From: UBA2862 sp045658005
Lineage (GTDB): Bacteria; Bacillota; Clostridia; Christensenellales; Aristaeellaceae
Assembly: GCA_045658005.1 (NCBI GenBank)
Contig: JAZOUD010000125.1
Coordinates: 1 to 64,000 of the forward strand
Length of the DNA: 64,000 bases
Direction of reading: 5' to 3'
The notes under the pieces were generated by a model, which had not been told where the DNA came from, made no database searches, and saw only the letters and a program-made list of their open reading frames with translations. Each line of letters begins with the position of its first letter. Within the stretch, counting starts at the first letter, position 1. The translations under genes were made by a program, and so were the position numbers. Below are positions 10,549 through 19,238 of the stretch, in pieces.

Positions 10549-10572
10549 TAGCCCCGGTGGTTCGAGGGGCTA
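10549..10572 (-). terminator. hairpin at the kinase stop codon
   Basis: TAGCCCC / GGGGCTA form a 7-bp stem that overlaps the stop codon of the sensor kinase. The minus-strand tail is A+T-rich but has no clean U-run, so this is a tentative terminator. Confidence 0.4.
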
Positions 10573-11832
10573 TTCCGCGTCTTTGAGCGGTATCCGAATC
10601 GTAACTTTGGTTCCGCCCGTTTCCCGCGATGTGATCTCCAGGGTGCCGTCGCACATCATTTCAAGACGCTCCCGGATATTGGCGAGCGCGATATGCGGCT
10701 CGTGATCATCGGCAGGCGCAAAGCCGGGACCCGTGTCCTCCACTATGATCTCGCCGCCGGCTTTTGTCTCGCGGGTCAATACGGAGAGATAAAGCGGCTC
10801 CAGATCAGGACTGACGCCATGCACAACGGCGTTTTCCACGATGGGTTGCAGGGTCAGCGCCGGAATGCGGAACGAGGTGTACGGCGTATCCAGCTCCACA
10901 TACAGCTTGTTCTCGTGCCGTACCTTTTCCACCGCGAGATAGGCCCGCGTGTGCTCCAGTTCCTCCACAAAAGGGATCGTGTCCCCCCTGGCGATCGCGG
11001 TAAAGTTCTTCCTAAGATATGTGGTGAAATCCAGGGTGACCTGCCGTGCCTTTTCGGTGTCCTGCGCGATCAGATAATAGATGCTCATCATGGTGTTGCA
11101 GATGAAATGCGGGCGCATCTGGAGTACGTTGATGCTGGCGCGCTGGCTGGCGTTTTCCTCAGCCTGTTGGATCATCTGATCTACCTGGTCGGACAAGAGG
11201 AAGATGAACATGAAAAGCACAGCCAGCGTTGTACCGAATACGATCAGCAGTAGGCCATAGAAAAACATCTGTATCAGCATGCATACCAGCGGTACAACAA
11301 AGTAAATTAGAAAAGCGATCCTTTGCCTGCGCGTGAGCGCAGCCCGGAAGCGCCAGAGTCCGATCAGGTTCGCCGCCATCAACAGAACGGGCGGAATCAG
11401 TAGTAGCGGATACCAAGGGCCGCGGTGATAGACGTTGTCTGGGGTAAAGTAGTAGATCCAGGTGGTAAATTGCGTGATGAGCAGCAGCGCAAAGTACACC
11501 GTCCACAGGATGGCGATCACCGCAAACAGCGGGCTATGCCGCCAGTCCTTTCCGGCGCAGTGAAGTAAATACACGGTTATGACCGGGATCAGAAGGGACG
11601 AAAACAAAGAATATAAAAACATTGTTATCTGTGACAGGTGCGCCGTATCGGCAAGCTCGTTGATCACAGCCGAAGCCGTATAGCCCACCAGCAGGAGGAA
11701 AAAGGCCAGAAAGAAGCTGTGATTCTTCCGATCTGTTTTTCGAATGAAAAGGGTAAAAAGCAAGCCCAACACAGAGATTATAAACGCGCTGACCACGATG
11801 GCAAAATTGACAAGGCTACTAATGCTCATCAT
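10570..11832 (-). CDS. LytS/YesM-type sensor histidine kinase
   Basis: The 420-residue product has about six or seven membrane helices in residues 8-212, then a His_kinase module with phospho-acceptor His242 in QMRPHFICN. An HATPase domain follows, with N-box LQPIVENAVVHG and G-box VEDTGPGFA. The membrane part has no periplasmic sensor domain, so the ligand is probably sensed in or near the membrane. Its start overlaps the end of the response regulator by 4 bases, so the two form one operon and a two-component pair. The ligand is unknown. Confidence 0.88.
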   Translation of the reverse strand: MMSISSLVNFAIVVSAFIISVLGLLFTLFIRKTDRKNHSFFLAFFLLLVGYTASAVINELADTAHLSQITMFLYSLFSSLLIPVITVYLLHCAGKDWRHSPLFAVIAILWTVYFALLLITQFTTWIYYFTPDNVYHRGPWYPLLLIPPVLLMAANLIGLWRFRAALTRRQRIAFLIYFVVPLVCMLIQMFFYGLLLIVFGTTLAVLFMFIFLLSDQVDQMIQQAEENASQRASINVLQMRPHFICNTMMSIYYLIAQDTEKARQVTLDFTTYLRKNFTAIARGDTIPFVEELEHTRAYLAVEKVRHENKLYVELDTPYTSFRIPALTLQPIVENAVVHGVSPDLEPLYLSVLTRETKAGGEIIVEDTGPGFAPADDHEPHIALANIRERLEMMCDGTLEITSRETGGTKVTIRIPLKDAE

Positions 11833-12425
11833 ACGCCTCCGTCCCTTCTGATCGGATATCGCAGGCTTGCAAGTATTTTTCGCACCGCATCCACAGTGAT
11901 AGGCTTGAGCAGATAGCCGCAGGCACCGGTAGCCCAGGCGTCAAAAGAATACTCCCGGTATGCTGTAAGATAGATGACGTTGGTACGGGGATTGATCCCT
12001 AAAAGCTCCCGGCAGACATTCAGACCGCTGACTCTCCCCATTTCAATGTCCAGGAATGCCAGCGAAACGGGATTGGCCTTCGCATACGCCACGGCTTCGG
12101 CCGGGTTCGCAAAAGCGGCGATTTCCGTGCCAGGGATGGCTTTCTCCAAGATAGGAACGCCACCCCGCAAAATGATATTCTCGTCATCCACCATGATGAC
12201 GACAGGTCGGCCAGCGGACTTCTCCGAAACGTTCAGGAGCTCGGCGACATTCACACCCAGGCAGTCGGAGAGCAGAGAGATCATTACTGCGTCGGGTATG
12301 CGGTCACCCGTCTCCCATTTCGTAACGGTGGATCGATCGACGTGCAGCGCGTCGGCAAGTCGCTGTTGGGAATAACCTTTTTTAATTCTCAACCGACGCA
12401 GTGCTTCTGAAAAAGGTATAATCAT
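11829..12425 (-). CDS. response regulator, HTH domain before receiver
   Basis: The 198-residue product begins with a Cro/C1-type helix-turn-helix (about 5-62: EALRRLRIKKGYSQQRLADA, then TVTKWETGDRIP). A receiver domain follows (about 74-195) with acidic pair VDDEN, phospho-acceptor Asp126 in AFLDIEMG, and the switch lysine in YLLKPI. Most regulators place the receiver first and DNA binding last, so this order is unusual. Phosphorylation by the overlapping kinase gene's product probably changes operator binding. A CTCC-type ribosome site (AGGAG in sense) stands before ATG at 12425. Confidence 0.88.
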   Translation of the reverse strand: MIIPFSEALRRLRIKKGYSQQRLADALHVDRSTVTKWETGDRIPDAVMISLLSDCLGVNVAELLNVSEKSAGRPVVIMVDDENIILRGGVPILEKAIPGTEIAAFANPAEAVAYAKANPVSLAFLDIEMGRVSGLNVCRELLGINPRTNVIYLTAYREYSFDAWATGACGYLLKPITVDAVRKILASLRYPIRRDGGV

Positions 12426-12528
12426 TTGCGAATACTCCTTTACATTCTCCTGTAACCATCATACTCACTGTCAAACAAAATCGCAAGATCCATGAATAAA
12501 TAAATATGTGGCGTTCTGCCACATTCCC

Positions 12529-12558
12529 TTGATATGTTTACTATGGTTCTCATATAAT
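12529..12558 (+). promoter_or_regulatory. promoter of the diguanylate cyclase gene
   Basis: TTGATA (12529-12534), an 18-base spacer and TATAAT (12553-12558) lie about 100 bases before the GGDEF gene. Just upstream, TGTGGC-GTTCT-GCCACA (12507-12523) is a palindrome that could bind the HTH regulator encoded divergently. That last point is inference. Confidence 0.6.
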
Positions 12559-12655
12559 GAACCAGTATGCCAAACAGCCAAAGAGGTCTCAATAGAGCAT
12601 TCATAATCTTCAAAGGCAAGTGTTTTCGCAAAGTCAATATGGGGAGGATACTATC

Positions 12656-14317
12656 TTGCATTCATTGAGGACCAAAATTACAGCGATGTGTATAGGCGCG
12701 ATCATCATCACCATGATAATTGCCGCCGCCTTTGGTATGGTTTCGATTCAGCGTTTGGGGATGAGCGATGCGGAGCGGATGCTTCGGCTGTTGTGTGAAG
12801 TCGGAGAAAAAAACCTGGATGATTTATTCGAGAATCTGGAACAGAATGTTCAGATCGTCTCTTCCTATGTCGAATCCGATCTGAACGGACTCAGCGATGA
12901 AGATCTGCAAAAGCATCTCAACCGCGTCAGCAACATTTTCAAAAAGGTCCTGGTGAACACAAACGGTATCGTGACATATTATTATCGGATAGATCCTGCT
13001 GTTTCAGCCTCTGTTGAAGGTTTTTGGTTCGTCAATCTCGACGGGAAAGGCTTTGAAACGCATGAAGTGACTGATATTACCCAATACAATACGGATGACA
13101 CCTCGCAGCTCGTCTGGTTTACAGTACCCAAGGCGACTGGAGAACCCGTATGGCTCAAGCCGTATATCACGGATAATCTGGATGTGCGCGTGATTTCCTA
13201 TAACGTTCCGGTTTATTTCGACGAACAATTCGTAGGCGTGATTGGGATCGAGTTGGACTATTCCGCTATGGCGGCCCAGATCGATAACATCACCTTATAT
13301 GAAAACGGATATGCCTTTGTAACGGATGCGGATGGCATGATTGTTTATCATCCGCATAAGAATATATCGGAAATGGATGCTGGGGAAAAAGCCTCGGATG
13401 GTATCGTCAGCTCAGATTCATTTGTCCGATACAATTATGAAGGTGCGGAAAAGCTGGCTTATCGGCTGCCGCTGATCAACGGAAACCTTTTGACGGTTTC
13501 TGCCCCACTGTCGGAGATCAATGCTACCTGGCACAAGTGGATCGCCGCCATCATCATTATGTTCCTTGCTCTGCTGCTTGTGTTCATCGCCTTTATAATG
13601 AAATATACCGGACGGATCACAAAGCCCCTCCAAAAGCTCACAGAGGCAGCAGAGCAGATCAATGAAGGCAACTACGAGTGCATGCTTGATTATGATGGAA
13701 GGGACGAGATCGGCGTTCTTACAAACACCTTTCGCCGCGTGACAAAGAACCTGAGAGAATACATTTCACGTCTCAATAATCTCGCCTATGCTGATGCGTT
13801 GACTTCCCTGCGTAACAGGGGTGCGTTCAATATAATGGTTAGCGATATGCAGGCGCAGCTTGACAAACATGAAAGATCGATGGTATTCGCTGTGTGCATG
13901 TTTGATTGTAATTGCCTCAAGCAGATCAATGACGAGTATGGACATGACAAGGGAGATATTTATCTGAAAGAGACAGCCCGGGTTATCTGTGATGTATTTG
14001 AACACAGCCCTGTATTTCGAATCGGTGGGGATGAATTTGTCGCTATTCTTCAGGAGCGTGACTATGTAAACCGGGAGGCGCTTCTGCAACTTTTCGATGA
14101 AAAGTGCTCCGAAAAGCGTGAAACGGAAATGGAACCATGGAGAAAGGTTGACGTCTCCCGCGGTATGGCAGACTACGATCCGCAGGAGGACAAATCAATT
14201 GACGATGTGGTACGCCGTGCAGACAGAGCCATGTATGAAAACAAGTGGAGCATTAAACGCGAGCAGTCAGGTGGGGAAACAGAATCAAGGAATGAAGAAG
14301 ATCGCCGCGGAAGCTGA
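12656..14317 (+). CDS. Cache-HAMP-GGDEF diguanylate cyclase
   Basis: The protein should make the second messenger cyclic di-GMP from two GTP in response to an external ligand. The 553-residue product has a first membrane helix (about 9-30), a double-Cache-like external domain (about 35-280, with VTDADGMIVYHPH), a second helix (about 292-315), a HAMP linker and a C-terminal GGDEF domain (about 370-535). The active-site motif is RIGGDEF. No EAL domain is present. TTG at 12656 is chosen because GGGGAGGATA precedes it correctly; the frame is open 12 codons more. It is divergent from the two-component pair and may be its target. Confidence 0.9.
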   Translation: MHSLRTKITAMCIGAIIITMIIAAAFGMVSIQRLGMSDAERMLRLLCEVGEKNLDDLFENLEQNVQIVSSYVESDLNGLSDEDLQKHLNRVSNIFKKVLVNTNGIVTYYYRIDPAVSASVEGFWFVNLDGKGFETHEVTDITQYNTDDTSQLVWFTVPKATGEPVWLKPYITDNLDVRVISYNVPVYFDEQFVGVIGIELDYSAMAAQIDNITLYENGYAFVTDADGMIVYHPHKNISEMDAGEKASDGIVSSDSFVRYNYEGAEKLAYRLPLINGNLLTVSAPLSEINATWHKWIAAIIIMFLALLLVFIAFIMKYTGRITKPLQKLTEAAEQINEGNYECMLDYDGRDEIGVLTNTFRRVTKNLREYISRLNNLAYADALTSLRNRGAFNIMVSDMQAQLDKHERSMVFAVCMFDCNCLKQINDEYGHDKGDIYLKETARVICDVFEHSPVFRIGGDEFVAILQERDYVNREALLQLFDEKCSEKRETEMEPWRKVDVSRGMADYDPQEDKSIDDVVRRADRAMYENKWSIKREQSGGETESRNEEDRRGS

Positions 14318-14350
14318 TCCGTTCATTATTATGCTTATCATACTGAACAG

Positions 14351-14370
14351 TGCCGCCCGACCGGGCGGCA
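14351..14370 (+). terminator. terminator after the GGDEF gene
   Basis: TGCCGCCCG-AC-CGGGCGGCA is a perfect 9-bp hairpin about 35 bases after the stop codon. The following tract ATCTTC is only moderately U-rich. Confidence 0.65.
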
Positions 14371-14464
14371 TCTTCAGTTGAGAGATGCTGTTCGATCTCA
14401 GTGCCCTTGGCTGGTTTCGGACCGTAGGACTGTGTATTTGTTATGATGCGGATAATTGCTTCTT

Positions 14465-14776
14465 CTACCTCGGCGAGTCCTCCCCGAACAATTCATCCAC
14501 GATGGTGTTGGCACGATCCAAGTCGTCAAAGCGTACATAGAACCGGCTGCTCTCCAGTCTGGGCCCGGCATAGGTCGCCAGCCCCGCGCCCATTCGCCCG
14601 TCCGTCAGGAACGGGATATCATTCTGGCGTAGCATGTCCTCCAGCATGCCATTCCACGGCGCGCCCTTTTCAACCAGGAAACAGGGATCTTCCGGTTGGA
14701 CAGGGCGAACATGGCTTTTTCGGCAATTTGGGCAGCGATCACCCTCAAACAGATGCTTACATTTTTCGCAGTACAT
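14465..14776 (-). CDS. zinc-ribbon plus DUF2007 small protein
   Basis: The 103-residue product begins with a four-cysteine zinc ribbon (MYCEKCKHLF, then CPNCRKS). It continues with a DUF2007-like domain (about 30-98; EKGAPWNGMLEDMLRQNDIP, ending VDELFGE), a small ferredoxin-like fold sometimes called putative signal-transducing protein. AAAGGAGGTACCC precedes ATG at 14776. It has no membrane segment. The role is unknown; the DUF2007 call rests on the overall pattern and is likely rather than certain. Confidence 0.75.
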   Translation of the reverse strand: MYCEKCKHLFEGDRCPNCRKSHVRPVQPEDPCFLVEKGAPWNGMLEDMLRQNDIPFLTDGRMGAGLATYAGPRLESSRFYVRFDDLDRANTIVDELFGEDSPR

Positions 14777-14810
14777 GGGTACCTCCTTTCATCCGCACAA
14801 ACTGGATTTG

Positions 14811-15146
14811 TCATAAAGCGCCTTTCGGACAGTTCCTTACACACTCCATGCATAAGATACATTCCGTTCCGTTTTCACGTTTCCTTGAAACATCAGTCAC
14901 ATCCACATTCATCGGGCATACACGTTTGCATTTTCCACAGGAAATGCATTTCTCCTTGTCGCATTTCACGCGAAGCAAAGCAAAATAGCTCATCGGCTTC
15001 AGAAAAACTGTAATCGGACAGATGTATTTGCAGAAAGTCCGGTTGTCCTGGAAAAAAGGGGAACAGAAATGAGCAAAAAAGGATGGACAGAAGTTGCAAA
15101 GACGGGAACAGCGAGAGGAATAGATGGATACAGGCACAGCAAACAA
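14811..15146 (-). pseudogene. 5'-truncated 4Fe-4S membrane ferredoxin gene
   Basis: The 3' part encodes a clear iron-sulfur segment: FCKYICPITVFLKP, then two clusters CISCGKCKRVCP and CILCMECVRNCP. This is the C-terminal half of a NapH/YccM-like membrane electron-transfer protein. Residues before about FFQDNRTFC lack the expected set of membrane helices, and an IS4 transposase fragment lies immediately upstream. I infer that an insertion or deletion removed the N-terminal part. Residual expression cannot be excluded. Confidence 0.6.
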
Positions 15147-15222
15147 GCCGAAGGATAATGTTCGACTAAAGCAGGAATAGAAAGAGGCGATGCGCAGCTA
15201 CACAAGGCAACGGCAGGAGGCA

Positions 15223-15945
15223 TCAGGAAGGTCGGTAGAGGAAGTAAGCAGGGCGCCTGAAATGGGCGGTAGTCAATCTTGGGAAGGAACGATTCAGGCG
15301 GATGGGGATTAATTCCCGAGCCAGAAGATCGAGAACGTCGAGAGTTGAGTAAGCAATCAAGGAGAGGATAAATTTCCGGCAAATAAGGACGGCGGCGGAG
15401 ACGCTGACTTTGTATGAATGCTTGGTTTTACTGACAGGGATACGGACACAGTCCATCACAGCACTGGTAAAGTTATAGGAGATCAGGCGGGCCCAGATTT
15501 CCTGGATAACGAAAGAAGCCTTTTTCGCGTGGAATTTGGAGAGACCAACAGTATACTTCAGGTGGCGAAAAGAGGTTTCGATACCCCAACGGCGGAAATA
15601 GAGCTTTTTGAGTTCATCAGGGGAGAAATCATCTACCGGGAGATTGGTAACGAGAGCCTCATATTCGCCGGAAAGGAGTTTAAAACGAACGACACGTAAA
15701 GGCAGTACAAAGAAGCCGTCACTGCCATACTCAAGGAAGTCGAAGAAAGTATCTTTATTGACGAAACGGACATAGCCATCCGGGACGGAGAGCTTTTTTG
15801 ACTGCCTGCGGACAATGACGAGGGAAACGGAGACGTCGAACTCATCATCGGAAGGGAAATCAATATGGTGCAACAGCCCCTTTGAGTGAATATCCTTGGC
15901 GCGGAAGAGGAAGTCCGACAAAGAGCCAAGGTGTGAAAGAACACT
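15223..15945 (-). mobile_element. truncated IS4-family transposase
   Basis: The C-terminal part of a DDE transposase is readable for about 240 residues. The IS4-type Y(2)R(3)E(6)K signature is visible as YFRRWGIETSFRHLK, followed by GLSKFHAKKASFVIQEIWA. The N-terminal part, which holds the first catalytic aspartates, is missing: the frame runs straight into remnant P-II coding DNA at about 15950. No intact terminal inverted repeats are seen. It is a dead remnant that damaged the genes on both sides. Confidence 0.85.
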
Positions 15946-15958
15946 GCCTTGTGACAGG

Positions 15959-16192
15959 CAGAAGGGCAAGCCGAAATGCTACTACGTCACGCCTGTTGAG
16001 ATCACGCTGAAGCCCAGGATTCAGGTGGACATCGCAGTCAGCAAGATACCCGTCAGGCAGGTCATCGAAACCGCCAAGCGCGTGCTGTACACCGGCCACA
16101 TCGGCGTTGGAAGGATATTAATCACCGATGTTGAAAATATCGTGCGTGTCCGCACCGGTGAAGAAGGCCACGTAGCGTTGCAATCAGATTGG
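15959..16192 (+). pseudogene. remnant of a second glnB (probably amt-glnB) gene
   Basis: Translation from 15959 matches about the last 78 residues of the P-II domain in the amt-glnB gene at 43375: QKGKP, VEITL, VETAKRVL-like IETAKRVLYTGHIG, ITDVENIVRVRTGEEG and final ALQSD. The 5' part is gone, cut at the IS4 fragment. The stop TGA after ALQSD has become TGG. The T-loop tyrosines are partly altered (KCYYVTP against PEYYRGTP). This shows that the genome once had a second such gene. Non-functional. Confidence 0.85.
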
Positions 16193-16235
16193 TTTTGCGT
16201 AATAATATTTAACACTTTAGCATGGTTGCGTGCTG

Positions 16236-16263
16236 TTGACATTTTCACAGATCGTGATATAAT
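16236..16263 (+). promoter_or_regulatory. promoter of the ABC importer operon
   Basis: A perfect TTGACA (16236-16241), a 16-base spacer and a perfect TATAAT (16258-16263) precede the attenuator-like leader. Transcription should start near 16270. Confidence 0.85.
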
Positions 16264-16297
16264 GCCAATCAAAGGAACAGGAAAGGTGGGAAATGGT

Positions 16298-16444
16298 ATG
16301 AAGTGTCGTCATCATAGTTATTATGCCGTTTCTCGCCTCGCTATCTGCCGCGTTGCGAAGACTATGTATGTCAATTTCAATGCTGTGCGATTTTTCTTCG
16401 CACAGCTGTTTTTTGGCTTTTGGTTTACGCCGATACCCATCTGA
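16298..16444 (+). CDS. putative leader peptide of an attenuator
   Basis: A 48-codon frame starts at ATG 16298 behind GAAAGGTGGGAAATGGT. It contains His-His at codons 5-6, Tyr-Tyr at codons 8-9 and a Phe-rich end (FFF, FF, FWF). It spans the terminator hairpin at 16382-16414. TGCGAAGA (16354-16361) is exactly complementary to TCTTCGCA (16395-16402), which also belongs to the terminator, so the two structures exclude each other. A ribosome stalled on the paired tyrosine codons would leave the antiterminator free. The Phe-rich end may simply reflect the T-rich terminator. There is no stop codon before the terminator, which is unlike classical leaders. Real translation is unproven. Confidence 0.5.
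   Translation: MKCRHHSYYAVSRLAICRVAKTMYVNFNAVRFFFAQLFFGFWFTPIPI
16382..16414 (+). terminator. leader terminator before the ABC importer
   Basis: GCTGTGCGA / TCGCACAGC is a perfect 9-bp stem with loop TTTTTCT, followed by TGTTTTTT. It lies between promoter and first gene, so it should act as a regulated terminator (attenuator). Confidence 0.8.
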
Positions 16445-16537
16445 AGAATCGCGGACATGGATCAAGGATCATCGAGGCGGCTCTCCGGATGGGAGGGCCG
16501 CTCTTATGATACATTCTTTCTCAGGAGGAACATCACC

Positions 16538-17479
16538 ATGAAGAAACTGCTTGCCATCCTCGTCGCCGCCCTGCTCTGCCTGAGCATGGCCGCCATTGCC
16601 GAAGAAACCTACACCGTGGGCATCTGCCAGCTGGTGCAGCACCCCGCGCTGGACGCCGCCACCCAGGGCTTCCAGGATGCACTGACAGAGAAGCTGGGCG
16701 ACGCCGTTACCTTCGACGCGCAGAACGCCTCTGGCGATTCCAACACCTGCTCCACCATCGTGAATGGCTTCGTGTCGAACAATGTGGATCTCATCATGGC
16801 CAATGCTACGCCCGCCCTGCAGGCTGCCGTGGCGGCCACCGGCGATATCCCAATCCTGGGCACCTCCGTCACTGACTACGCCACCGCCCTGGACATCGAC
16901 GACTGGACCGGCGCGACGGGCATCAATGTGTCCGGTACATCTGACCTGGCCCCGCTGGATGAGCAGGCCGCGATGCTGAACGAACTGTTCCCGGATGCCA
17001 AGGTTGTGGGCCTGCTGTACTGCTCCGCCGAGCCGAACAGCAAGTACCAGGTGGACGTGATCACCGGCTATCTCACCGAGCTTGGTTATGAATGTGTGGA
17101 ATACACCTTCGCCGATTCCAATGACGTGGCCTCCGTCACTCAGTCCGCCTGCGACGGCAGCGACGTGATCTACATCCCCACCGACAACACCGCCGCCAGC
17201 TGCACCGAGGCCATTCGCAACGTGGTGGAGCCCGCCATGAAGCCGGTGATCGCCGGCGAGGAGGGCATCTGCAAGGGCTGCGGCGTGGCCACCCTGTCCA
17301 TCAGCTACTACGACCTGGGCTACGCTACCGGCGACATGGCCTATGAGGTGCTGGTGAACGGTGCGGACGTCGCCACGCTGAACGTCGCCTTTGCCCCCAA
17401 CGTCACCAAGGAGTACAATGCCGAGCTTTGTGATCTGTTGGGGGTCACCGTTCCCGAGGACTACGCGGCCATTCAGTAA
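16538..17479 (+). CDS. ABC importer substrate-binding protein (TrpX-like)
   Basis: The 313-residue product has a signal peptide (MKKLLAILVAALLCLSMA). Its mature part follows the ABC_sub_bind family (COG2984 type): YTVGICQLVQHPALD at the start, MANATPALQAA, GTSVTDY, and the hinge region IYIPTDNTA. Relatives next to aromatic biosynthesis genes have been proposed to carry tryptophan (TrpXYZ). ATG at 16538 follows CAGGAGGAAC. There is no lipobox cysteine near the cleavage site, so how it is held at the membrane is unclear. The substrate is inferred from the neighbours: DAHP synthase downstream and a converging trp operon. Confidence 0.85.
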   Translation: MKKLLAILVAALLCLSMAAIAEETYTVGICQLVQHPALDAATQGFQDALTEKLGDAVTFDAQNASGDSNTCSTIVNGFVSNNVDLIMANATPALQAAVAATGDIPILGTSVTDYATALDIDDWTGATGINVSGTSDLAPLDEQAAMLNELFPDAKVVGLLYCSAEPNSKYQVDVITGYLTELGYECVEYTFADSNDVASVTQSACDGSDVIYIPTDNTAASCTEAIRNVVEPAMKPVIAGEEGICKGCGVATLSISYYDLGYATGDMAYEVLVNGADVATLNVAFAPNVTKEYNAELCDLLGVTVPEDYAAIQ

Positions 17480-17533
17480 CCCAACATCGGGAGGGGGACG
17501 CTCCCCCTCCCAAACCCGTTTGGAGGAATCACC

Positions 17534-18442
17534 TTGAACCTGACATCTCTATTAAACGCCCTTCCCGGCGCGGTGGCTCAGGGGCTCATCTGGGGCATCA
17601 TGGCCATCGGCGTATACATTACCTACAAGGTGCTGGATCTGGCGGACCTGACCGTGGACGGCAGCATGGCCACCGGTGGCGCGGTGTGCGTGATGCTGAT
17701 GCTGAACGGCGTCAACGTCTGGCTTGCGCTGCTGTGCGCTATCGTCTCCGGCATGCTGGCGGGGCTCATGACCGGCATCTTCCACACCGCCATGGGCATC
17801 CCGCCGATCCTGTCCGGCATACTGACCCAGCTTTCGCTGTATTCCATCAACCTGGCCATCATGGGCTTCAAGGCCAATCAGGGCATCAACGTCACTAAGT
17901 ACGCGCTGATTGTCAGCCAGCGCAACGTGCGGGAAGCGAGCCTTTCCAACCCGATCTTCACCGCCCTCATCGCGCTCATACTGGTGATCGCGCTGCTGTA
18001 CTGGTTCTTCGGCACCGAACTGGGCAGCAGCCTGCGCGCCACCGGCGCCAACGCGGCCATGAGCCGCGCCCAGGGCATCAACACCAGCGTCTGCAAGATC
18101 CTGGGCCTCATGATCTCCAATGGCATCGTGGCGCTTTCCTCGGCCATGCTGTCCCACTACCAAGGCTTCGTGGACGTGAACATGGGCCGCGGTGCCATCG
18201 TCATCGGCCTGGCCGCCGTCATCATATCAGAAGTGATCTTTGGGAAGTTGTTCCGCAACTTTGCGTTGAAGCTGACCGGCGTTGCCATCGGCGCGGTGAT
18301 CTACTACATCGTCATACAGGTGGTGCTGTGGCTGGGGCTGAATACGAACCTGCTGAAGCTGCTGTCGGCGCTGATCGTAGCCGTGTTCCTCGCTGTACCC
18401 TACTGGAAGGCGAATTTGAAAGGGGGCCGGGGTCATGCTTGA
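17534..18442 (+). CDS. ABC importer permease (TrpY-like)
   Basis: The 302-residue product is a polytopic inner-membrane protein with about eight to nine hydrophobic helices and the BPD_transp_2 pattern (DLADLTVDGSMATGGAV near the start, GSSLRATGANAAMSRAQGIN in the middle). It should form the channel for the binding protein encoded just upstream. TTG at 17534 is the start; GGAGGAATCACC precedes it. Its end overlaps the ATPase gene by 8 bases, which indicates coupled translation. Confidence 0.88.
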   Translation: MNLTSLLNALPGAVAQGLIWGIMAIGVYITYKVLDLADLTVDGSMATGGAVCVMLMLNGVNVWLALLCAIVSGMLAGLMTGIFHTAMGIPPILSGILTQLSLYSINLAIMGFKANQGINVTKYALIVSQRNVREASLSNPIFTALIALILVIALLYWFFGTELGSSLRATGANAAMSRAQGINTSVCKILGLMISNGIVALSSAMLSHYQGFVDVNMGRGAIVIGLAAVIISEVIFGKLFRNFALKLTGVAIGAVIYYIVIQVVLWLGLNTNLLKLLSALIVAVFLAVPYWKANLKGGRGHA

Positions 18443-19229
18443 GCTGGTGAACGTGCGAAAGACCTTCAACCCCAAGACCGTCAACGAAAAGGTGGCGCTG
18501 GACGGGCTGAACTTGCGCCTTGCGGACGGCGACTTCGTAACTGTCATTGGCGGCAACGGCGCGGGCAAGAGCACCATGCTGAACGCCATCGCGGGCGTGT
18601 GGCCCATCGACAGCGGCAATATCGCCATCGACGGCTATGAGCTCACCCACCTGCCGGAATACCGCCGCGCCGCGCTGCTGGGGCGGGTATTTCAGGACCC
18701 CATGACCGGCACCGCCGCCACCATGCAGATCGAGGAAAACCTGGCCCTCGCCGCACGACGGGGCCAGAGGCGCACACTGAAGGTCGGCATCACGCGGCAG
18801 GAGCGGGAAGCCTACCGGGAAAAGCTCAAAAGGCTGGGCCTGGGCCTGGAGGATCGCATGACCACGAAGGTCGGTCTGCTCTCCGGCGGCCAGCGGCAGG
18901 CGCTGACGCTTTTGATGGCGACGCTGAAAAAGCCGAAGCTGCTGCTGCTGGACGAGCACACCGCCGCGCTCGATCCCCGCACCGCTCAAAAGGTGCTGGA
19001 GCTGTCCGAGCAGATCGTGACCGAGAATAACCTCATGACCCTGATGGTCACCCACAACATGCGAGACGCCATCCGATATGGCAACCGGCTCATCATGATG
19101 AACGAGGGCCGCGTGATCCTCGACATCTCCGGGGATGAAAAAAAGCATCTCACCGTGGAGATGCTGATGGACGCCTTTGCCCGGGCCAGCGGCGAGGCCT
19201 TCGCCAACGACAGGATACTGCTCTCATAA
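18435..19229 (+). CDS. ABC importer ATPase (TrpZ-like)
   Basis: The 264-residue product drives transport by ATP hydrolysis. Walker A is GGNGAGKST, the signature is LSGGQRQAL, Walker B is LLLLDEHTAALDP and the switch histidine is in VTHNM. It overlaps the permease gene and is followed after 9 bases by DAHP synthase, so import and the first step of aromatic synthesis appear to be co-transcribed. The family matches COG1101-type ATPases. Confidence 0.92.
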   Translation: MLELVNVRKTFNPKTVNEKVALDGLNLRLADGDFVTVIGGNGAGKSTMLNAIAGVWPIDSGNIAIDGYELTHLPEYRRAALLGRVFQDPMTGTAATMQIEENLALAARRGQRRTLKVGITRQEREAYREKLKRLGLGLEDRMTTKVGLLSGGQRQALTLLMATLKKPKLLLLDEHTAALDPRTAQKVLELSEQIVTENNLMTLMVTHNMRDAIRYGNRLIMMNEGRVILDISGDEKKHLTVEMLMDAFARASGEAFANDRILLS

Positions 19230-19238
19230 AGAAACGGA

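Noticed and set aside
10549..10572. Possible tRNA T-arm (GGTTCGA) near 10558
   Set aside because: No acceptor, D or anticodon arm can be fitted around it; the bases belong to a simple hairpin at the kinase stop.
16391..16430. Resemblance of the leader peptide end to the E. coli PheL peptide
   Set aside because: The Phe run is encoded by the T-rich terminator itself, so the likeness may be chance; kept only as part of the general attenuator proposal.
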